A stretch of 7,307 bases of DNA from the NCBI GenBank assembly GCA_041738275.1, contig JBGSQD010000098.1, positions 1-7,307 of the forward strand. The letters are read 5' to 3'. This document shows, piece by piece, positions 5,580 through 7,307 of the stretch. The translations under genes and the position numbers were made by a program. Below the pieces are notes generated by a model, which saw only the letters and a list, made by a program, of their open reading frames with translations, had not been told where the DNA came from and made no database searches. The stretch comes from JACPFJ01 sp041738275. Lineage in GTDB: Bacteria; Desulfobacterota; Desulfuromonadia; Geobacterales; Pseudopelobacteraceae. The stretch's first letter is position 1; the number at the start of each line of letters is the position of its first letter.

Positions 5580-6653
5580 ATGACAATTGCTGACACGGGT
5601 AACACGATATCCGAGCGGATTTTCAACCAGTTTGCCAGTGACAACTATGCCGGAATCTGCCCCGAAGCATGGCAAGCGATGGGGGAGGCCAACAACGGCT
5701 TTTGCACGTCCTATGGTGATGATGACTGGACAGATTGTGCCTGCGAGTGCATTCGCGACATTTTTGAGACCGATTGCCAGGTATTCTTTGTCTTCAACGG
5801 TACTGCTGCCAATTCCCTGGCCCTGGCATCGCTTTGCCGCTCCTATCATAGTGTAATCTGCCATGAGATGGCGCATGTGGAAACCGACGAATGCGGCGCG
5901 CCGGAATTCTTTTCCAACGGAACCAAACTTCTGCTTGCATCAGGGGCGGCCGGCAAGCTGGATCTGGCGGCAGTGGAGCAGATCATAATCAAACGCAACG
6001 ACATCCATTACCCCAAACCCCATGTCCTGAGCCTGACCCAGGCCACGGAGCTGGGAACGGTCTATTCCACGGAGGAGATTAAAGCCTGCAGCCAATTGGC
6101 GAGTCGCTACGGTCTGCGGGTGCATATGGATGGTTCGCGTTTTGCCAATGCAGTGGCATCCCTGGATGTTTCGCCTGCGGAGATCTCCTGGAAGGCTGGC
6201 GTGGATGTGCTCTGTCTGGGCGGGGCAAAAAACGGCATGGCCCTTGGGGAGGCGGTGGTTTTCTTCGACCGGGGTCTGGCGGATGAATTTGAATACCGCT
6301 GCAAACAGGCGGGCCAGCTGGCCTCCAAGATGCGCTTCATGTCAGCACCCTGGATCGGCATGCTGAAGAGCGGAGCCTGGCTGCGCAACGCCCGGCACGC
6401 CAACCATTGTGCCACAATGCTGGATCGTGAACTGTCCGGGATTGACGGTGTGCAGAGCATGTACCCGTGCCAGGCGAATTCGGTGTTTGTGGAGATGCCC
6501 GAGGCGGTCGCCACTGCACTGCGCGCAGCAGGGTGGCGGTTCTATTCGTTCATCGGTGCCGGCGGGGCCAGGTTCATGTGCTCGTGGCAGACCACTGAAG
6601 AGGATGTGAGGATGCTGGTTGATGCGGTAAGACAGGCTGTGAATGAGTCTTAA
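5580..6653 (+). CDS. ltaE: Low-specificity threonine aldolase (PLP-dependent)
   Basis: This cytoplasmic PLP enzyme cleaves threonine or allo-threonine (and related beta-hydroxy amino acids) to glycine and an aldehyde. At 357 residues it is the normal size and closely resembles the Pseudomonas-type enzyme as I recall it. The fold-type I landmarks are FASDNYAGICPEAW (18-31), FNGTAANSLAL (72-82, PLP phosphate region), and AHVETDECGAPEF (98-110, with H99 the likely ring-stacking residue). They continue with HMDGSRF (182-188, D184 pairing with the PLP nitrogen) and the lysine motif GGAKNGM (214-220, K217 the Schiff-base lysine). The usual threonine before the lysine is alanine here. A CxCxC stretch (53-57) and 15 cysteines overall are noticeable. 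ATG 5580 follows GGGGAGA (5569-5575). A single-gene unit is likely. Stereospecificity cannot be read from the sequence. Confidence 0.93.
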   Translation: MTIADTGNTISERIFNQFASDNYAGICPEAWQAMGEANNGFCTSYGDDDWTDCACECIRDIFETDCQVFFVFNGTAANSLALASLCRSYHSVICHEMAHVETDECGAPEFFSNGTKLLLASGAAGKLDLAAVEQIIIKRNDIHYPKPHVLSLTQATELGTVYSTEEIKACSQLASRYGLRVHMDGSRFANAVASLDVSPAEISWKAGVDVLCLGGAKNGMALGEAVVFFDRGLADEFEYRCKQAGQLASKMRFMSAPWIGMLKSGAWLRNARHANHCATMLDRELSGIDGVQSMYPCQANSVFVEMPEAVATALRAAGWRFYSFIGAGGARFMCSWQTTEEDVRMLVDAVRQAVNES

Positions 6654-6682
6654 AGTTTGAATTGTATAAAATCGGTACTTCT

Positions 6683-6783
6683 ACCACAGAGACACGGAGG
6701 CACGGAGAAAAACAAGGAATGTAATTGGTTGGGTGTAACCTTGTTTCTCACTGATTTCCTCTGTGCCTTCGTGCCTCCGTGGT
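6683..6783. repeat. Long imperfect inverted repeat of a probable dispersed repeat family
   Basis: The left arm 6683-6707 and right arm 6759-6783 are complementary at 21 of 25 positions. An inner stem, CAAGG (6713-6717) with CCTTG (6739-6743), continues the hairpin. The right arm carries 10 extra bases (6749-6758) that would bulge out. Each arm is built of about three 8-base units of the type CGGAGGCA. I recall such CACGGAGGCACGAAGG-type repeats as widespread between genes in Geobacter-like and other environmental genomes. That is memory, not a search. It lies after the threonine aldolase stop and before the small gene at 6823. It could stop or stabilise the aldolase transcript, but it lacks a T-run. 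Confidence 0.65.
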
Positions 6784-6822
6784 GAACTGTTTATCAGACA
6801 TAAATATAAAGAGGAGCTGCAG

Positions 6823-6981
6823 ATGATAAAAACAGCGACATTCGAGGCATTACTGTCCGATGCAATCGAGGACGAAGAGGGTGGCTATATCTTTGTGCTG
6901 GAGGGTAAAACCTACCGGATAAAGGACAAGGATGAGGTTCGCAAGATCGCCGAGGAACATGGTTACATCATCATTTATTGA
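6823..6981 (+). CDS. Small acidic protein of unknown function (52 residues)
   Basis: I do not recognise the family. The frame is open from ATG 6763, but ATG 6823 is the likely start: GAGGAG (6811-6816) lies six bases before it, and the upstream codons fall inside the repeat arm. The 52 residues begin MIKTATFEALL, contain an acidic patch DAIEDEEGG, then a strand-like YIFVLEGKTYRI, a charged helix-like segment DKDEVRKIAEEHG and a final strand YIIIY. The layout suggests a small helix-strand-strand-helix-strand domain without cysteines, signal peptide or membrane segment, so it is probably cytoplasmic. The last 7 bases overlap the 3' end of the convergent AI-2E-type gene. A good ribosome site and protein-like composition support it as real, and the function is open. 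Confidence 0.68.
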   Translation: MIKTATFEALLSDAIEDEEGGYIFVLEGKTYRIKDKDEVRKIAEEHGYIIIY

Positions 6982-7307
6982 GGATTGTCCTCGGAGATTA
7001 CCAATTTTTCCCGATAGACCTCGAAAAATACCAGGAATAGTGCCAGAATCACCGGTCCCGCCACGATTCCGGACATCCCGAATGCCAAAAATCCGCCCAG
7101 GACCCCAAGGGCAATGACCAGGATCGGGAGTTTCGCCCTGCCGCTGATAAACAAGGGCCGAATAACATTGTCTATGGAACTGACCACCAGCACACCCCAA
7201 ATGATCAGCAATACCCCGTAAAGTATCTGACCCTGTGTCAGCAGGTAGAGTGCGCCGGGAAGCCAGATCAGGGCGGTGCCTATGAGCGGGATCGGCGCAC
7301 AGATCGC
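6975..7307 (-). CDS. AI-2E/PerM family membrane transporter, C-terminal part
   Basis: This is the last 110 residues of a protein entering from beyond the right edge, open to base 7307. The C-terminal landmarks of the AI-2E (PerM, formerly DUF20) family are present. They are PLIGTALIWLPGALYLL near the start, then WGVLVVSSIDNVIRP, the loop SGRAKLP, the hydrophobic GVLGGFLAFGMSGIVAGP and the final helix ALFLVFFEVYRE. A short hydrophilic tail EDNPQ follows. The family comprises multi-pass inner-membrane proteins proposed to export autoinducer-2 or to act as cation/proton antiporters. Which applies here cannot be told. The start codon and ribosome site are outside the window. A TTG at 7211 is internal, not a start. 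Confidence 0.9.
   Translation of the reverse strand, partial: AICAPIPLIGTALIWLPGALYLLTQGQILYGVLLIIWGVLVVSSIDNVIRPLFISGRAKLPILVIALGVLGGFLAFGMSGIVAGPVILALFLVFFEVYREKLVISEDNPQ

Noticed and set aside
6763..6822. N-terminal extension of the 52-residue protein from ATG 6763
   Set aside because: The extension is encoded by the repeat arm and lacks a ribosome site, whereas ATG 6823 has GAGGAG at a proper distance.

Overview
The window looks like ordinary chromosomal DNA of a Gram-negative bacterium. The outer-membrane OmpA/OprF-type protein with calcium-binding-type (TSP3) repeats, the divergent L,D-transpeptidase, the LarA homologue and the two kinds of small dispersed-repeat hairpins together suggest a Geobacter/Pelobacter-like member of the Desulfuromonadia. 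That placement rests on gene style and recalled repeat families, not on a search.

Layout from left to right. Bases 16-75 hold a repeat-type hairpin, followed by a LarA-family (nickel-pincer lactate racemase-like) gene (+, 96-1397). A perfect 18-bp bidirectional terminator (1424-1463) separates it from a convergent OmpA-family porin/peptidoglycan anchor (-, 1506-2765). A 373-bp divergent regulatory region (2766-3138) follows, with a good sigma-70 promoter for hemB (+, 3139-4116), the zinc-type 5-aminolevulinate dehydratase. Convergent to hemB is a probable two-gene minus-strand operon: an L,D-transpeptidase-like (YkuD) envelope enzyme (5358-4483) followed 43 bp later by a small exported basic protein (4439-4194). 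Divergent from it is a PLP-dependent low-specificity threonine aldolase (+, 5580-6653). A second repeat-type inverted repeat (6683-6783) precedes a 52-codon conserved-looking small gene (+, 6823-6981). Its 3' end overlaps by 7 bp the 3' end of an AI-2E/PerM-type membrane protein (-, 6975 to beyond 7307), which runs off the window.

The genes do not form one pathway. Three (ompA-like, L,D-transpeptidase, small exported protein) concern the cell envelope and peptidoglycan. hemB feeds tetrapyrrole synthesis. The LarA homologue and threonine aldolase are stand-alone metabolic enzymes. I see no phage, transposase, CRISPR array, tRNA or rRNA, and no clear previously undescribed multi-gene system. 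The parts most worth a second look are the repeat hairpins, repeated short motifs in the hemB leader and before the threonine aldolase, the atypical L,D-transpeptidase with its small partner, and the unassigned 52-residue protein.
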